The notes under the pieces: generated by a model
What the model was told of the DNA's origin: nothing
What the model saw: the letters and a program-made list of their open reading frames with translations, nothing else
Databases searched by the model: none
Assembly (NCBI RefSeq): GCF_014863545.1
Contig: NZ_CP062260.1
Coordinates: forward strand, 3,410,001 to 3,474,000
Source: Paenibacillus sp. JNUCC32
GTDB lineage: Bacteria > Bacillota > Bacilli > Paenibacillales > Paenibacillaceae
DNA: 64,000 nt
Reading direction: 5' to 3'
Program-made: the position numbers and the translations under genes
Shown here: in pieces, positions 26,644 to 35,150 of the stretch
How positions within the stretch are numbered: the first letter of the stretch is position 1
Layout: the number at the start of each line of letters is the position of its first letter

Positions 26644-27618
26644 TCATTCCCCGATCTTCACCGGGACCCCCGTTTCGGCCGACTGCAAAGCAGCAAAGGT
26701 AATTTCCATGGTTTTAAACGCATCCTCATAGGAGGACAAGATTCCGGAAGCATCGCCGGTGCGAACCGCGTGGATGAACGCTTCACTCTCCCGAAGATAT
26801 GGATTAACCGCATTGCGGTATTCCGTCGTTCTTCCTTTTTCCTTGACGATGAGTTTATCGGATTGAATGCCGATGACCCCCTGCTCCGTATAAATATCCA
26901 AGCCAGCCCGATCCGACTCCGGCAGCATGCAGGTATTGGAGATCGTTGCCACGGCGCCGGATTTTAATTTCAGCGTCGCAGTGCCCACGTCGTGTACCGT
27001 TACCCCCTCATGAACATCCTTCATCGCTCGATGGGCAAAAGCCGCATACACTTCATCCGCTTCACCGAGCAGGCAGCGAAGCAGGTCAACCATATGGGTG
27101 GTTTGCTCAATGAATTGCCCTCCCGAGCCTTCCTGCTGTCTCCACCAGTACACCTGCGGCATGTCTCCCAACCAGTAGCCAAGCGCCATCCCGATCTTCC
27201 GGCCTTCCAGCAGCTCGGCAGCCTTGATGGCCGCATCCGTATAACGGAAATGATACCCTGCAGACGTAATTAAACCGGCCTTCTTCACCTCATGCAGAAT
27301 CTGCCGTGGCGTATCCAGGTTCGTGCCCAGCGGTTTCTCGACCAGAAAAGGAATGCCCCGCTCCACCACCTGGGCTTCAATCTCTCCATGCGCAAATGGC
27401 GGAACGCAGATATAAACCGCATCGGGCTTGGTTGCATCCAGCATCTGCTCAACGTTGCTGTACGCCTTGGCGCCAGCATAGCCCCGCACCGCTTGTTCCG
27501 CTTTCTCCTGACTCGTCCCGACAAAGGCGGCAACGTTCACTCCGTCCATGTTGGACAAAATATCTGCATGCACTCTGCTGAACCAGCCTGTACCGATCAT
27601 TCCTATGTTGAATGCCAT
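26644..27618 (-). CDS. Gfo/Idh/MocA-family NAD(P)-dependent oxidoreductase
   Basis: A 324-residue dehydrogenase. The N-terminal Rossmann domain has IGMIGTGWFSRVHADIL, and VERGIPFLVEKPLGTN contains the conserved EKP lysine. YHFRYTDAAIKAAELL and EQTTHMVDLLRCLLGE (with the catalytic-type His) belong to the C-terminal beta-sheet domain. Members oxidise sugars, inositols or sugar derivatives; the substrate here cannot be told. GGGGAGG lies 12 bases before the ATG. It is a single gene ending at a strong terminator. Confidence 0.85.
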   Translation of the reverse strand: MAFNIGMIGTGWFSRVHADILSNMDGVNVAAFVGTSQEKAEQAVRGYAGAKAYSNVEQMLDATKPDAVYICVPPFAHGEIEAQVVERGIPFLVEKPLGTNLDTPRQILHEVKKAGLITSAGYHFRYTDAAIKAAELLEGRKIGMALGYWLGDMPQVYWWRQQEGSGGQFIEQTTHMVDLLRCLLGEADEVYAAFAHRAMKDVHEGVTVHDVGTATLKLKSGAVATISNTCMLPESDRAGLDIYTEQGVIGIQSDKLIVKEKGRTTEYRNAVNPYLRESEAFIHAVRTGDASGILSSYEDAFKTMEITFAALQSAETGVPVKIGE

Positions 27619-27740
27619 CTGATCCTAAAACCTCCCCTTCTATTAGAGACGATGCCCTGTTCTTCTTCATTATCATAGTACCGGAAAAGCCCGGCAAGCA
27701 TCATGTTTCGTCGGCCTTGTCCTCAATTCCTTTATTTGAA

Positions 27741-27781
27741 TAAAAAAAGCCCGCTCTTCGGTCATGGACCGGGAGCGGACT
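27741..27781 (-). terminator. Terminator of the small membrane protein gene
   Basis: CCGCTC (27751-27756) pairs with GAGCGG (27773-27778) with extra outer pairs. On the minus strand it is followed by seven T residues (27742-27748). Confidence 0.75.
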
Positions 27782-27785
27782 CTGC

Positions 27786-27974
27786 CTATCTGAAAATCAT
27801 CCATATCACAATAAACGCTATTAACGAAACAAGATAAATGATGAGCAGCTTCGTGAGATTGGTTCTCGTTTTCCGCTCATAGTTCGGGTTTGCCTTCTTA
27901 TTCTCCTGAGATAATCCTACTAGAAGCGTTGATATTCCTCCAATTAATGCCAGCGCGATGACGATAATATACAT
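27786..27974 (-). CDS. Small two-segment membrane protein, unknown function
   Basis: About 62 residues: a hydrophobic segment (YIIVIALALIGGISTLLVGL), a polar basic loop (SQENKKANPNYERKTRTN) and a second hydrophobic segment (LLIIYLVSLIAFIVIWMIF). ATG 27974 is preferred to an upstream TTG at 27986, though neither has a strong Shine-Dalgarno. The dedicated terminator right after the stop supports a real gene. No family was recognised. A hairpin-prone operator-like palindrome lies 135-175 bases upstream. Confidence 0.55.
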   Translation of the reverse strand: MYIIVIALALIGGISTLLVGLSQENKKANPNYERKTRTNLTKLLIIYLVSLIAFIVIWMIFR

Positions 27975-28109
27975 AACCAACCACAAACAACCCCATTCGA
28001 TTATTCATTATATACAATCTATTATAGAACCTGAGGCTTCAGGATCAACCTATATCATCATGAAATGGTCGTTTCTGCCTCATTATAATGAACAATCGGC
28101 CGATGCACA

Positions 28110-28150
28110 CCATCCAATTGAGCGACAGTTGTGACCATCCAATTGGATGG
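28110..28150. repeat. Inverted repeat containing a perfect 16-bp palindrome
   Basis: CCATCCAATTG (28110-28120) is the reverse complement of CAATTGGATGG (28140-28150). CCATCCAATTGGATGG (28135-28150) is in addition a perfect palindrome. There is no T-run on either side. It could be an operator for the small membrane gene downstream or a 3' hairpin of the esterase gene. Confidence 0.45.
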
Positions 28151-28173
28151 CGGGTCACCCTCCATTTCGGCTT

Positions 28174-29067
28174 TCAACCTTCGCGCGCCGTCCATTGATG
28201 CAGCCGTTCCAGTGCCTCATCGGCTTCAGGCATCGGAAACAGAGGCCACACATGCATCATGTTCTCGTATTCCCAGTACTCGGTATCGACGCCTTCCCGG
28301 GCCATCTTATCGCGCAGCAGGCGAGCGTCCGGCAGCAGGGAATCGGCGGTTCCTGCGAGAATGACCGTGCGGGGAAGGCTTCCCATCTCGCCAAACAGAG
28401 GACTGACCGCAGGATGGTCCATCGGAAGGCCTCCTGCATACATCCTTCCTACCGCTCCGAGCCCGGCCGGCTGGAGAAAGACGTCGCGCTGCGGGATGCC
28501 GAGCGCGGATATCTGCGGATTGTCCGTGGCTGCATCCACCCATGGCGAGATCAGAATCAGCCCCTGTGCCTGCAGCGGCGTCTCCTTGACCGACTGGGCC
28601 ATGTCGAGAGCCAGCGCGCCGCCGGCCGAATCGCCCATAAGAAGTACCGGGCTCTCGGCCTGGGCGCATACGTGCACGTAAAACTCGCGCATCAGCCCCG
28701 TCAGCTTTTTCGCATCGGCAGCCGGAACGGTGGGGTAATTGGGTAGGATGACGGTGAAACCGGTTCGTTTCGTCCACTGCCTGGCAAACGCGAAGTGGGG
28801 CGGCAGAATCTCTTCGATATAGGCTCCGCCGTGCAAATAAACGACGGTCCCCCGTTCCTTCGTACCATGCGATACATAATAATTCATGCTTGCGCCCGAT
28901 CCGCTATGGAAACGGCGGGTCTCAAATCCTTCCTGTTCCTCGGACAACGCAGGATATGGAGGCAATGTTTCGATATACTGCCGAATCGTTCCGGCATGTT
29001 CCCATTTATGATGAAATCCCTCGGCGGTCAGCTGCTCTTTTACAGCCGTACTCTCTTTACTCGGCAT
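28174..29067 (-). CDS. Alpha/beta hydrolase of the hormone-sensitive lipase (HSL) type
   Basis: A 297-residue esterase. The oxyanion-hole motif is VVYLHGGAYIEE, the nucleophile elbow is LLMGDSAGGALAL, the acid is in GTADSLLPDA and the catalytic His in NMMHVWPLF, giving a full Ser-Asp-His triad. HGG plus GDSAGG place it in the HSL (family IV) group that hydrolyses short acyl esters in the cytoplasm. No signal peptide is present. AAGGGGAG lies 9 bases before the ATG. The natural substrate is unknown. Confidence 0.85.
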   Translation of the reverse strand: MPSKESTAVKEQLTAEGFHHKWEHAGTIRQYIETLPPYPALSEEQEGFETRRFHSGSGASMNYYVSHGTKERGTVVYLHGGAYIEEILPPHFAFARQWTKRTGFTVILPNYPTVPAADAKKLTGLMREFYVHVCAQAESPVLLMGDSAGGALALDMAQSVKETPLQAQGLILISPWVDAATDNPQISALGIPQRDVFLQPAGLGAVGRMYAGGLPMDHPAVSPLFGEMGSLPRTVILAGTADSLLPDARLLRDKMAREGVDTEYWEYENMMHVWPLFPMPEADEALERLHQWTAREG

Positions 29068-29250
29068 ATGGTTTTCTCCCCTTTGCTGGACGTTATCGAT
29101 ATAGGGCAGGCTGGTGCGTGTCCTGCTTCAATATATCACCGCACGCGGCACGGCCGCTGTGGCAATTGATACAGAAGCGTTAACCAATGGGGTAGTCCGA
29201 GACTAAGCTGCTCAAGGCTCTGAGCCGGCTAAACGATGATACCCTATGTA

Positions 29251-29273
29251 AAAGCCCCGCATTCTACCGGGCT
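29251..29273 (-). terminator. Weak terminator at the end of the 29.3-29.7 kb gene
   Basis: On the minus strand AGCCC and GGGCT (29253-29257 with 29269-29273) form a short stem followed by TTTT. It overlaps the last codons of the gene. Confidence 0.4.
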
Positions 29274-29737
29274 GAATCGCTCAGTAATTGATCCGCGCTG
29301 CGCTGCAGAAGAAGGCAGAAGGACCGGTTATGTCCGATAAAAAATGACGATACGTCATAGCGATGACGGGCTGGCTCATAAGTAATCAGAGCGCGATGCT
29401 TCATATTTTCGATAAGTATGTCAGCGAACCGCTCCGCTGGACCCTTTGCGAAAAAGGTTAGGTAGGCGTACAGGGAATGATCCACGGGCTCATCGAGAGG
29501 GCTTACGCCCGCGCAGGAAAACTCGGTCTCCAAGCCCGCCTGCTGCAGCGACATCAATATCGGATACAATTGCTCGTCAACAGGGGCATTGCCGAACAAC
29601 CGCGTGCGTTTGGGCTGTTTGCGTACCTTGGGTCTGTTGATCCACTCGTTTAGCTCCTGCCTTCTCCGTCTCCACTGTTCCGGGGTATGTGCGCTCAGGA
29701 GCATCTCTCCGCCGGAATCCTGTCGTTCCTGGTTCAT
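29264..29737 (-). CDS. Conserved protein of unknown function
   Basis: About 157 residues, basic near the N-terminus (RRRRQELNEWINRPKVRKQ) and mixed alpha/beta afterwards (LMSLQQAGLETEFSCAGVSP, YAYLTFFAKGPAERFADIL). Soluble, without a signal peptide. ATG 29737 follows GAGGGG by about 9 bases; ATGs at 29746 and 29761 are less well placed. I do not recognise a family. It is a single gene downstream of rpmG in the same direction but separated by a hairpin. Confidence 0.6.
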   Translation of the reverse strand: MNQERQDSGGEMLLSAHTPEQWRRRRQELNEWINRPKVRKQPKRTRLFGNAPVDEQLYPILMSLQQAGLETEFSCAGVSPLDEPVDHSLYAYLTFFAKGPAERFADILIENMKHRALITYEPARHRYDVSSFFIGHNRSFCLLLQRSADQLLSDSAR

Positions 29738-29811
29738 CCCGTCCATCCCCCTCATTGACATGGTCTCTTGCTGTTACTTTTAGTGTAGTCCCATTTCGTT
29801 TGAAGTCAAAT

Positions 29812-29834
29812 AAGCCGGACGGCTGGTCCGGCTT
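29812..29834 (-). terminator. Hairpin after rpmG
   Basis: AAGCCGGAC (29812-29820) pairs perfectly with GTCCGGCTT (29826-29834) around a 5-base loop. On the minus strand it is followed by ATTTGACTT, so T-richness is modest. Confidence 0.6.
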
Positions 29835-29849
29835 GCGTTAAAGCATGCG

Positions 29850-29999
29850 CTAACGGGTTTCCCGATGCAGCGTCACCCGCTTCAAACGCGGACAATATTT
29901 GCGCAATTCCATCCGCTCCGGGTGATTTCGTTTATTTTTGGTCGTTGTATAGTTACGGTCCCCCGTTTCCGTGCATGCCAATGTTATGGTCACTCGCAT
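29850..29999 (-). CDS. rpmG: 50S ribosomal protein L33, zinc-independent paralogue
   Basis: A 49-residue L33 ([20 protein letters not shown], then [20 protein letters not shown] and TLHRETR). Zinc-ribbon L33 has CxxC pairs. Here the first pair is CTET and the second CPRL, so each has lost its second Cys and the protein cannot hold zinc (C-minus type). Bacteria swap such paralogues into ribosomes when zinc is scarce, freeing metal from the C-plus form. AGGAGGT lies 7 bases before the ATG. A perfect Zur box sits in the promoter region, in full agreement. Confidence 0.95.
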   Translation of the reverse strand: MRVTITLACTETGDRNYTTTKNKRNHPERMELRKYCPRLKRVTLHRETR

Positions 30000-30027
30000 A
30001 TTCAGCACCTCCTGCCTTTTGTTTAAA

Positions 30028-30042
30028 TCGTAATAATTACGA
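30028..30042. promoter_or_regulatory. Zur operator of rpmG
   Basis: TCGTAATAATTACGA is a perfect 7-1-7 palindrome identical in form to the Bacillus Zur box TCGTAATnATTACGA. It lies just downstream of the predicted -10, where Zur with zinc would block transcription. Confidence 0.9.
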
Positions 30043-30055
30043 TTAATTAAAATAT

Positions 30056-30084
30056 ACTTTATTCCCGTTTTTATGTTTTGTCAA
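30056..30084 (-). promoter_or_regulatory. Sigma-A promoter of rpmG
   Basis: On the minus strand TTGACA (30079-30084) is followed after 17 bases by TAAAGT (30056-30061, 4 of 6 matches to TATAAT). The predicted start near 30049 places the Zur box at about +7 to +21. Confidence 0.6.
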
Positions 30085-30291
30085 GAAATCGGAGCAACTT
30101 ACAGCCGCATTTCGGGAAGTCGGTCATGTTGCCCGTCCAACTCGCAGTCCGATATCCCGTCCATATTGAAGGGATGGCTCAAGATTTGTCATCGTAATGA
30201 TGAAATTATGAAAAGCCTTTATTTAGGCTAAATGATATGATTAAGGTTACAGACAGAAACCGCCTGAATATGTCACGAAAGGATGAGGAAG

Positions 30292-31728
30292 GTGTGGAAG
30301 CCGGATCGTAACAGCACACGACCTCTATATCAGCAAATTGCCGATGATCTGGAGCAAAGAATATCTTATGGTGAGTTTCCACCGGGCAGCTTACTCCCAT
30401 CCGAACGAAAGCTTGCGGAGCAGTTAGGGGTTAATCGAAGCACCGTGGTTCTGGCTTACTCGGAGCTTCGGGCGCTTGGAATCATAGAGAGCCGTTCCGG
30501 AAGCGGAACGCGGGTCAGCAACTCCAAATGGGGAGCCACGCCCAAGCATACGCCGAACTGGCGCCGCTATGCGGAGGGAGGGAATTTCCTGCCGAATCTC
30601 CCTTTTCTTCGCCGGATTCGGGAAGCGCTGGCGCATGATCCCTCATTGATCGATTTTGCCAGCGGAGAGCTTGCCGGCGATTTGGCGCCAATCCAAGAAA
30701 TGAATACGTTAATGAGTCAAAAATCGAACACGTCCTATTTCGGATATGACAACCCGCAGGGATATGGTCCGCTCCGGCAGGCTTTGGTTACGTATCTGAA
30801 AAAATATCGGGGGATCCAGACCACCGAATCCTCCATATTGATCACGTCGGGGTCTCAGCAGTCGCTGTATCTCATTACGCAGTGCTTGTTGTCGCCTGGC
30901 GATGCGGTGGCCATTGAAGATCCGTCGTACTGCTATTCGCTGCCGATGTTTCAATCGGCCGGCCTTCGCCTGTTCAGACTCCCTGTCGACGAACAAGGGG
31001 TGCGGCCGGAGGACATCCGCTCGCTGTACAAGAAACACCGGATCAAGATGATCTTCATTAATCCGAATTTTCAGAATCCGACCGGCACCGTCATGGCTCA
31101 GGAGCGAAGGTCGCAGCTGCTGGATGCAGCCAGTGAACTTGGACTTCCCATCGTGGAGGACGATCCCTTCAGTTTGACCGCCTACCAGTGCCCGCCGCCG
31201 GCTCCTTTGAAATCCGTGGATTCCATCGGGTCGGTGCTTTACATCGGGTCACTCTCGAAAATAGCCGCGTCCGGCCTTCGCGTAGGCTGGATGGTCGCCC
31301 CGAATTCCATTGTGGAGCGGCTCGCAGACGCCAGGCAGCAGATGGATTTCGGGCTGAGCGTGGTGCCCCAAAGCCTTGCCGTCCAGTTTATCGACTCTTC
31401 CTATTTTGCTCCCCACCTGGACAGGCTGCGAGCGAGCTTGCTGTACAAGCGGGATTTACTGATCGAGGCCCTGCAGAAAGAGCTGCAAGGCCTGGTTCAT
31501 TTCCATGTGCCGAAGGGCGGCCTGCATCTCTGGTGCAAGATCGTGCCGGAAGTGAACGACAGCAAGCTGCTGGAGGCCGCTATTCAAAAAGGCGTTATTT
31601 TCGCGCCGGGAAGCGTGTACGGATCGGCTTCCGGATATGTGCGATTCACTTACGCCCGTGCCAGGGCCGAGGATATCCCCTCCGGAATCTCCAAGTTCGC
31701 CCAAGCCCTGCACGCCGCCATTCAATAG
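30292..31728 (+). CDS. MocR-type PLP-dependent transcriptional regulator
   Basis: A fusion of an N-terminal GntR winged helix (RPLYQQIADDLEQRI, GSLLPSERKLAEQLGVNRST) with a class I aminotransferase-like domain. PLP-binding features are SGSQQSLYLITQCLL, INPNFQNPTGT and the lysine in YIGSLSKIAASGLRVGWMV. About 478 residues, the usual MocR length. GTG 30292 is preferred because AAAGG lies 9 bases before it; the ATG at 30283 would touch that site. MocR proteins often control PLP, GABA or amino-acid genes. No partner gene lies nearby, so the target is unknown. A terminator follows. Confidence 0.88.
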   Translation: MWKPDRNSTRPLYQQIADDLEQRISYGEFPPGSLLPSERKLAEQLGVNRSTVVLAYSELRALGIIESRSGSGTRVSNSKWGATPKHTPNWRRYAEGGNFLPNLPFLRRIREALAHDPSLIDFASGELAGDLAPIQEMNTLMSQKSNTSYFGYDNPQGYGPLRQALVTYLKKYRGIQTTESSILITSGSQQSLYLITQCLLSPGDAVAIEDPSYCYSLPMFQSAGLRLFRLPVDEQGVRPEDIRSLYKKHRIKMIFINPNFQNPTGTVMAQERRSQLLDAASELGLPIVEDDPFSLTAYQCPPPAPLKSVDSIGSVLYIGSLSKIAASGLRVGWMVAPNSIVERLADARQQMDFGLSVVPQSLAVQFIDSSYFAPHLDRLRASLLYKRDLLIEALQKELQGLVHFHVPKGGLHLWCKIVPEVNDSKLLEAAIQKGVIFAPGSVYGSASGYVRFTYARARAEDIPSGISKFAQALHAAIQ

Positions 31729-31766
31729 GGCAGCACCGGGAGCGGTGCCCCCTGCCCTTTAGCAGG

Positions 31767-31802
31767 AAAAAGGTTAGCTTTCGGAAAGCTAACCTTTTTT
31801 CA
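31767..31802. terminator. Bidirectional terminator between MocR gene and arsB
   Basis: AAAAAGGTTAGCTTT (31767-31781) and AAAGCTAACCTTTTT (31785-31799) form a perfect stem with a 3-base loop, flanked by A- and T-runs. It ends both convergent genes. Confidence 0.88.
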
Positions 31803-31837
31803 TGCTTTCTTTTGCCCTCTCCTCTTATTTTGATCAT

Positions 31838-33133
31838 TTACAATAGGGTCAACCAGATATATAAACCCAAGAGGGTTATGAATAACGTCGGGATGGTCAA
31901 TATGATCCCTGTTTTGAAATAGGTTCCCCAGCTGATCTTCACGCCCTTGGCAGAAAGGACATGCAGCCAAAGCAAGGTTGCCAGCGAGCCGATCGGCGTA
32001 ATTTTGGGACCTAAATCGGAACCGATCACGTTCGCATAAATTAAGGCCTCTTTAATGGCTGCCGACGTATGGGTTGCATCGATAGCGAGTGCATCGATCA
32101 TCACCGTCGGCAAATTGTTCATAATGGACGAAATCATGGCGGCAATAAAACCCATGGCCATGGTAGCGGCAAACAACCCTTGATCCGCTGCGCTCTGTAT
32201 GACGCCGGCCAGAAGATCCGTAAGGCCTGCATTGCGCAAGCCATATACGACGACATACATGCCGATCGAGAAAAACACGATCGCCCATGGCGCCCCTTTA
32301 AGCACTTCCTTGGTTTGCACAGCCGGACTTTTTCTCGCCATCAGCAGGAACAATATCGCGATAACGCCGGCGACGATCGATACGGGTATACCTGCAAATT
32401 CACACACAAAGTAACCGATCAGCAGCATGCTCAATACGATCCATGATAAACGGAACATGGCAGGATCCTGAATTGCCGTGGATGGCTGCTTCAGCTGGGT
32501 ACCGTCATAATTCCGCGGGATGCTTTTGCGGAAAAACAAGTAAAGCACCAGAACGCTAGCTGCCAAAGAAAACAGATTCGGAACCAGCATGCGACTAGCG
32601 TATTCGATGAACGTGATGCCGAAGAAATCGGCAGATACGATGTTCACCAGATTGCTGACGACAAGCGGTAGCGAGGTGGTGTCCGCAATAAAGCCGCTTG
32701 CGATAATAAACGGAAATACCTTTCGTTCATCGAAATTCAGCGCCCGTACCATGGCAAGTACGATCGGTGTCAAGATGAGCGCCGCTCCGTCATTCGCGAA
32801 GAATGCGGAAACAACCGCTCCAAGCAAGGAGACGTACACAAACATCCGGATGCCGTTTCCCCGGGCGGCATTGGCCATATGCAGCGCAGCCCATTCGAAT
32901 AACCCGATTTTATCCAATATCAACGAAATAATGATGATTGCAACAAAGGCGAGCGTTGCGTTCCATACGATCCGGGTGACGTCCCACACATCCTGGAAGT
33001 CCACGACTCCAACGAGAAGCGCCAGCAACGCGCCTCCGCAAGCCGACCATCCAATGGATAGATTTTTAGGCTGCCAAATGACAAAAATTAAAGTGACAAT
33101 AAAAATGATGCTGGCCAGGACAACAGAAACCAA
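31838..33133 (-). CDS. arsB: Arsenite efflux transporter ArsB (AseA-like)
   Basis: About 431 residues with 11-12 hydrophobic segments of the ArsB/NhaD ion-transporter superfamily. Typical parts are [52 protein letters not shown] and the conserved [21 protein letters not shown] (named in pieces). It expels arsenite or antimonite across the membrane using the proton motive force. TTG 33133 is preferred since GGAGGT lies 7 bases before it and a longer frame starting at TTG 33148 overlaps that site. It follows an ArsR gene on the same strand, with its own operator-like palindrome in between. Confidence 0.88.
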   Translation of the reverse strand: MVSVVLASIIFIVTLIFVIWQPKNLSIGWSACGGALLALLVGVVDFQDVWDVTRIVWNATLAFVAIIIISLILDKIGLFEWAALHMANAARGNGIRMFVYVSLLGAVVSAFFANDGAALILTPIVLAMVRALNFDERKVFPFIIASGFIADTTSLPLVVSNLVNIVSADFFGITFIEYASRMLVPNLFSLAASVLVLYLFFRKSIPRNYDGTQLKQPSTAIQDPAMFRLSWIVLSMLLIGYFVCEFAGIPVSIVAGVIAILFLLMARKSPAVQTKEVLKGAPWAIVFFSIGMYVVVYGLRNAGLTDLLAGVIQSAADQGLFAATMAMGFIAAMISSIMNNLPTVMIDALAIDATHTSAAIKEALIYANVIGSDLGPKITPIGSLATLLWLHVLSAKGVKISWGTYFKTGIILTIPTLFITLLGLYIWLTLL

Positions 33134-33192
33134 TGTACAAACCTCCAATGACGTGTTGAGCCGGAATACAATTATGTTTCACGGTGAATCAA

Positions 33193-33214
33193 TATATAAC
33201 TATATCCTTATATA
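33193..33214. promoter_or_regulatory. ArsR-type operator before arsB
   Basis: TATATAA (33193-33199), eight bases, then TTATATA (33208-33214). The core ATATAA-N8-TTATAT is the same as in the palindrome before the ArsR gene at 33259-33582, pointing to a shared repressor. Confidence 0.65.
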
Positions 33215-33258
33215 ATGAACAACAATTCTACTTTATGCGAATGCCGGCTGACTCTCGG

Positions 33259-33582
33259 TTAGTTACAAGTACAGTTAACCTCCTTATTCATGGATGACAA
33301 TACTTCTTGCGAGCCTGGCATTTCATTTAATACGGCTTGGATATACGGCATGTCATCCACATTCAATGAATAATAAACCCATTGCCCTCGCCTGGCTTCA
33401 TTGACGATTCCCTGAGACTTCAGCTTTCTCAGATGCTGGCTGATCGCCGGCTGCGACATATCGAAAATATCCACGAACTCGCAAACGCACCATTCTCTTT
33501 CCTTAAGGAGCGTCAACATCGTAAGCCTTGTTTTATCCCCAAGCAATTTGAGTTTCTCGGCTATTTCGTTCATGGGCTCCAT
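33259..33582 (-). CDS. ArsR-family metalloid repressor (AseR-like)
   Basis: A 107-residue winged-helix repressor. The helix 3 metal site CVCEFVDIF carries the Cys pair that binds arsenite, and MSQPAISQHLRKLKSQGIV is the DNA-reading helix-turn-helix. The end is NCTCN, two more cysteines that may complete the metal site. Binding of As(III)/Sb(III) releases the operator. The start at 33582 has AAAGGGATG upstream; an internal ATG at 33573 is possible. It precedes arsB, as aseR accompanies aseA in Bacillus. The flanking ATATAA-N8-TTATAT palindromes are its probable sites. Confidence 0.88.
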   Translation of the reverse strand: MEPMNEIAEKLKLLGDKTRLTMLTLLKEREWCVCEFVDIFDMSQPAISQHLRKLKSQGIVNEARRGQWVYYSLNVDDMPYIQAVLNEMPGSQEVLSSMNKEVNCTCN

Positions 33583-33629
33583 TAAGATTCATCCCTTTCC
33601 TCCGGCAAAATAAAATGACGATTCTGTCT

Positions 33630-33651
33630 CATATAAGTCAATGCTTATATG
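33630..33651. promoter_or_regulatory. ArsR-type operator before the AseR-like gene
   Basis: CATATAAG (33630-33637), six bases TCAATG, then CTTATATG (33644-33651), a perfect 8-bp inverted repeat about 50 bases before the gene. Its core matches the site before arsB. Confidence 0.7.
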
Positions 33652-33690
33652 TTAATGGAAAGTGTGCCTGATTTCAATCGTATAAGCGAT

Positions 33691-35094
33691 TTATTTGCAG
33701 CCCGAAGCAGATGAGGTTGGCAGACAGCAATCGTTGGCATTTGGTCCACTGCTAACGCCGCATACGCCGGTCTCCGGCAGCTCCAGCTCAACCTTTAACG
33801 CCGCCTCCAGATCGCCGTCCAAATAGGCTGCAATGGATCTGACCTGCTCATACCCTGTAGCCATGAGGAAAGTCGGAGCCCGGCCATAACTCTTCATCCC
33901 GACAAGATAAAAGTTTTTATCGAAATGACGAAGTTCTTTCTCCCCATGAGGTCTTACGGTGCCGCAGCTGTGTACATTCGGATCAATTAACGGAGCCAGC
34001 GCCTCAACGCTCTCCGTGGCTGGATCCATGCTAAGCCTGATCTCGCTCAGAAATGTAAAATCAGGTCGGCTCCCCGTATTTACGATCACTTCATCGATTC
34101 CTTGTATTTCCTTGCCTTCGCCATTGGCAGTCCCCTTGATGCCGATCCTCCCGTCTTTTTGGGAAAGCCCCTCAATCATCAATGGAGTAACCACTTGGAT
34201 TTGGCCTGCATCTATCAACTGGTGAATGCGGCTTCCAAGCGCTCCACGAGCCTCGAGTTGATCATTCTCTTCCCCGCCATAGGCTTCTTCCACCGATTTC
34301 TTTCGCATCACCCAAATCACTTCCGTATTCGAATCCGTTTCTTTGAGCTGGGCCAGATCCAATAAAGTGTTGATCGCCGAGTGTCCGCCTCCTACCACTG
34401 CAACGCGTTTCCCCGCGTATTTCTGCCTTTGTTCTGCTGATAAATCTGGAATCCCGTAATAAATATGATCTTTCAAATCACGTTCTTCCCGCGTCCATAT
34501 TCCGTCAGCATGCAGCGGATTCGGATGTCCCCAGGTTCCGGACGCATCGATCACGGCCCTAGCTTCAAAACGCTGCGTGGCGTTATTTGCATCAACATAA
34601 AGCACGAAGGGTGCAGCTTCGCGATGAGCCGATTTCATTTTATCCATATTCTTTTTCGATATGGAGACCACTCTGGAATTCAACATGATATTGGGCTCCA
34701 GTTCAGGCAACTGTGCTAAAGGTTTTAAATATTGATGGACAATCTCTTGACCGAATGGCAGTTCCGTTAATACAGGAGGCTTCCATCCTTGTTTGCGCAA
34801 AAGACGCTCAGCGGCTTTATCGATGTTGTACTGCCATGGCGAGAATAGTCGTACATGCCCCCATTGAAGGATGTTGTGGCCAATGCTGGATCCGGCTTCA
34901 AAAAGGATGAAATTTTGTCCTCTCTCCGCTAGGTGCGCTGCTGCTGCCAACCCGATCGGTCCGGCTCCGATTATCGCCACGGGCAGGCTATCGTTATAGG
35001 AAGCATGCTCCTCTTTGACGGTTTCCTTGGTGTATGAGGGTACTCGGGGTGTGCAACAAGAAGATGAGGTTACCTTAAACTCAATGTTTTTCAT
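33691..35094 (-). CDS. FAD/NAD(P)-binding flavoprotein of an arsenic locus (ArsO-like)
   Basis: A 467-residue flavoprotein. The FAD site is VAIIGAGPIGLAAAAHLAERG (in two overlapping halves) at residue about 40, the NAD(P) site is VAVVGGGHSAINTLLDLA, and NTGSRPDF closes the fold, as in thioredoxin-reductase-like monooxygenases. Unusually both ends carry cysteine pairs: SSSCCTPR near residue 13 and CGVSS, NDCCLPTS, SGCK at the C-terminus. Such tails suit As(III) binding. Flavoproteins called ArsO occur in similar clusters, but their reaction is not settled. ATG 35094 has AGGAGG 8 bases upstream. A private ArsR box precedes it, so it is very probably metalloid-inducible. Confidence 0.75.
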   Translation of the reverse strand: MKNIEFKVTSSSCCTPRVPSYTKETVKEEHASYNDSLPVAIIGAGPIGLAAAAHLAERGQNFILFEAGSSIGHNILQWGHVRLFSPWQYNIDKAAERLLRKQGWKPPVLTELPFGQEIVHQYLKPLAQLPELEPNIMLNSRVVSISKKNMDKMKSAHREAAPFVLYVDANNATQRFEARAVIDASGTWGHPNPLHADGIWTREERDLKDHIYYGIPDLSAEQRQKYAGKRVAVVGGGHSAINTLLDLAQLKETDSNTEVIWVMRKKSVEEAYGGEENDQLEARGALGSRIHQLIDAGQIQVVTPLMIEGLSQKDGRIGIKGTANGEGKEIQGIDEVIVNTGSRPDFTFLSEIRLSMDPATESVEALAPLIDPNVHSCGTVRPHGEKELRHFDKNFYLVGMKSYGRAPTFLMATGYEQVRSIAAYLDGDLEAALKVELELPETGVCGVSSGPNANDCCLPTSSASGCK

Positions 35095-35118
35095 ACGGAA
35101 ATCCTCCTTTTTTAATCC

Positions 35119-35134
35119 ATCAATTTTTTTTGAT
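35119..35134. promoter_or_regulatory. ArsR box before the flavoprotein gene
   Basis: ATCAA (35119-35123), six T, TTGAT (35130-35134). The ATCAA-N6-TTGAT pattern equals that before the ArsR gene at 35151-35465. Confidence 0.65.
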
Positions 35135-35150
35135 ATATCGGTTAAAAAAA

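Noticed and set aside
30189..30205. Possible second Zur site upstream of the MocR gene (TCGTAATGATGAAAT)
   Set aside because: Only the left half matches; the right half lacks the ATTACGA arm.
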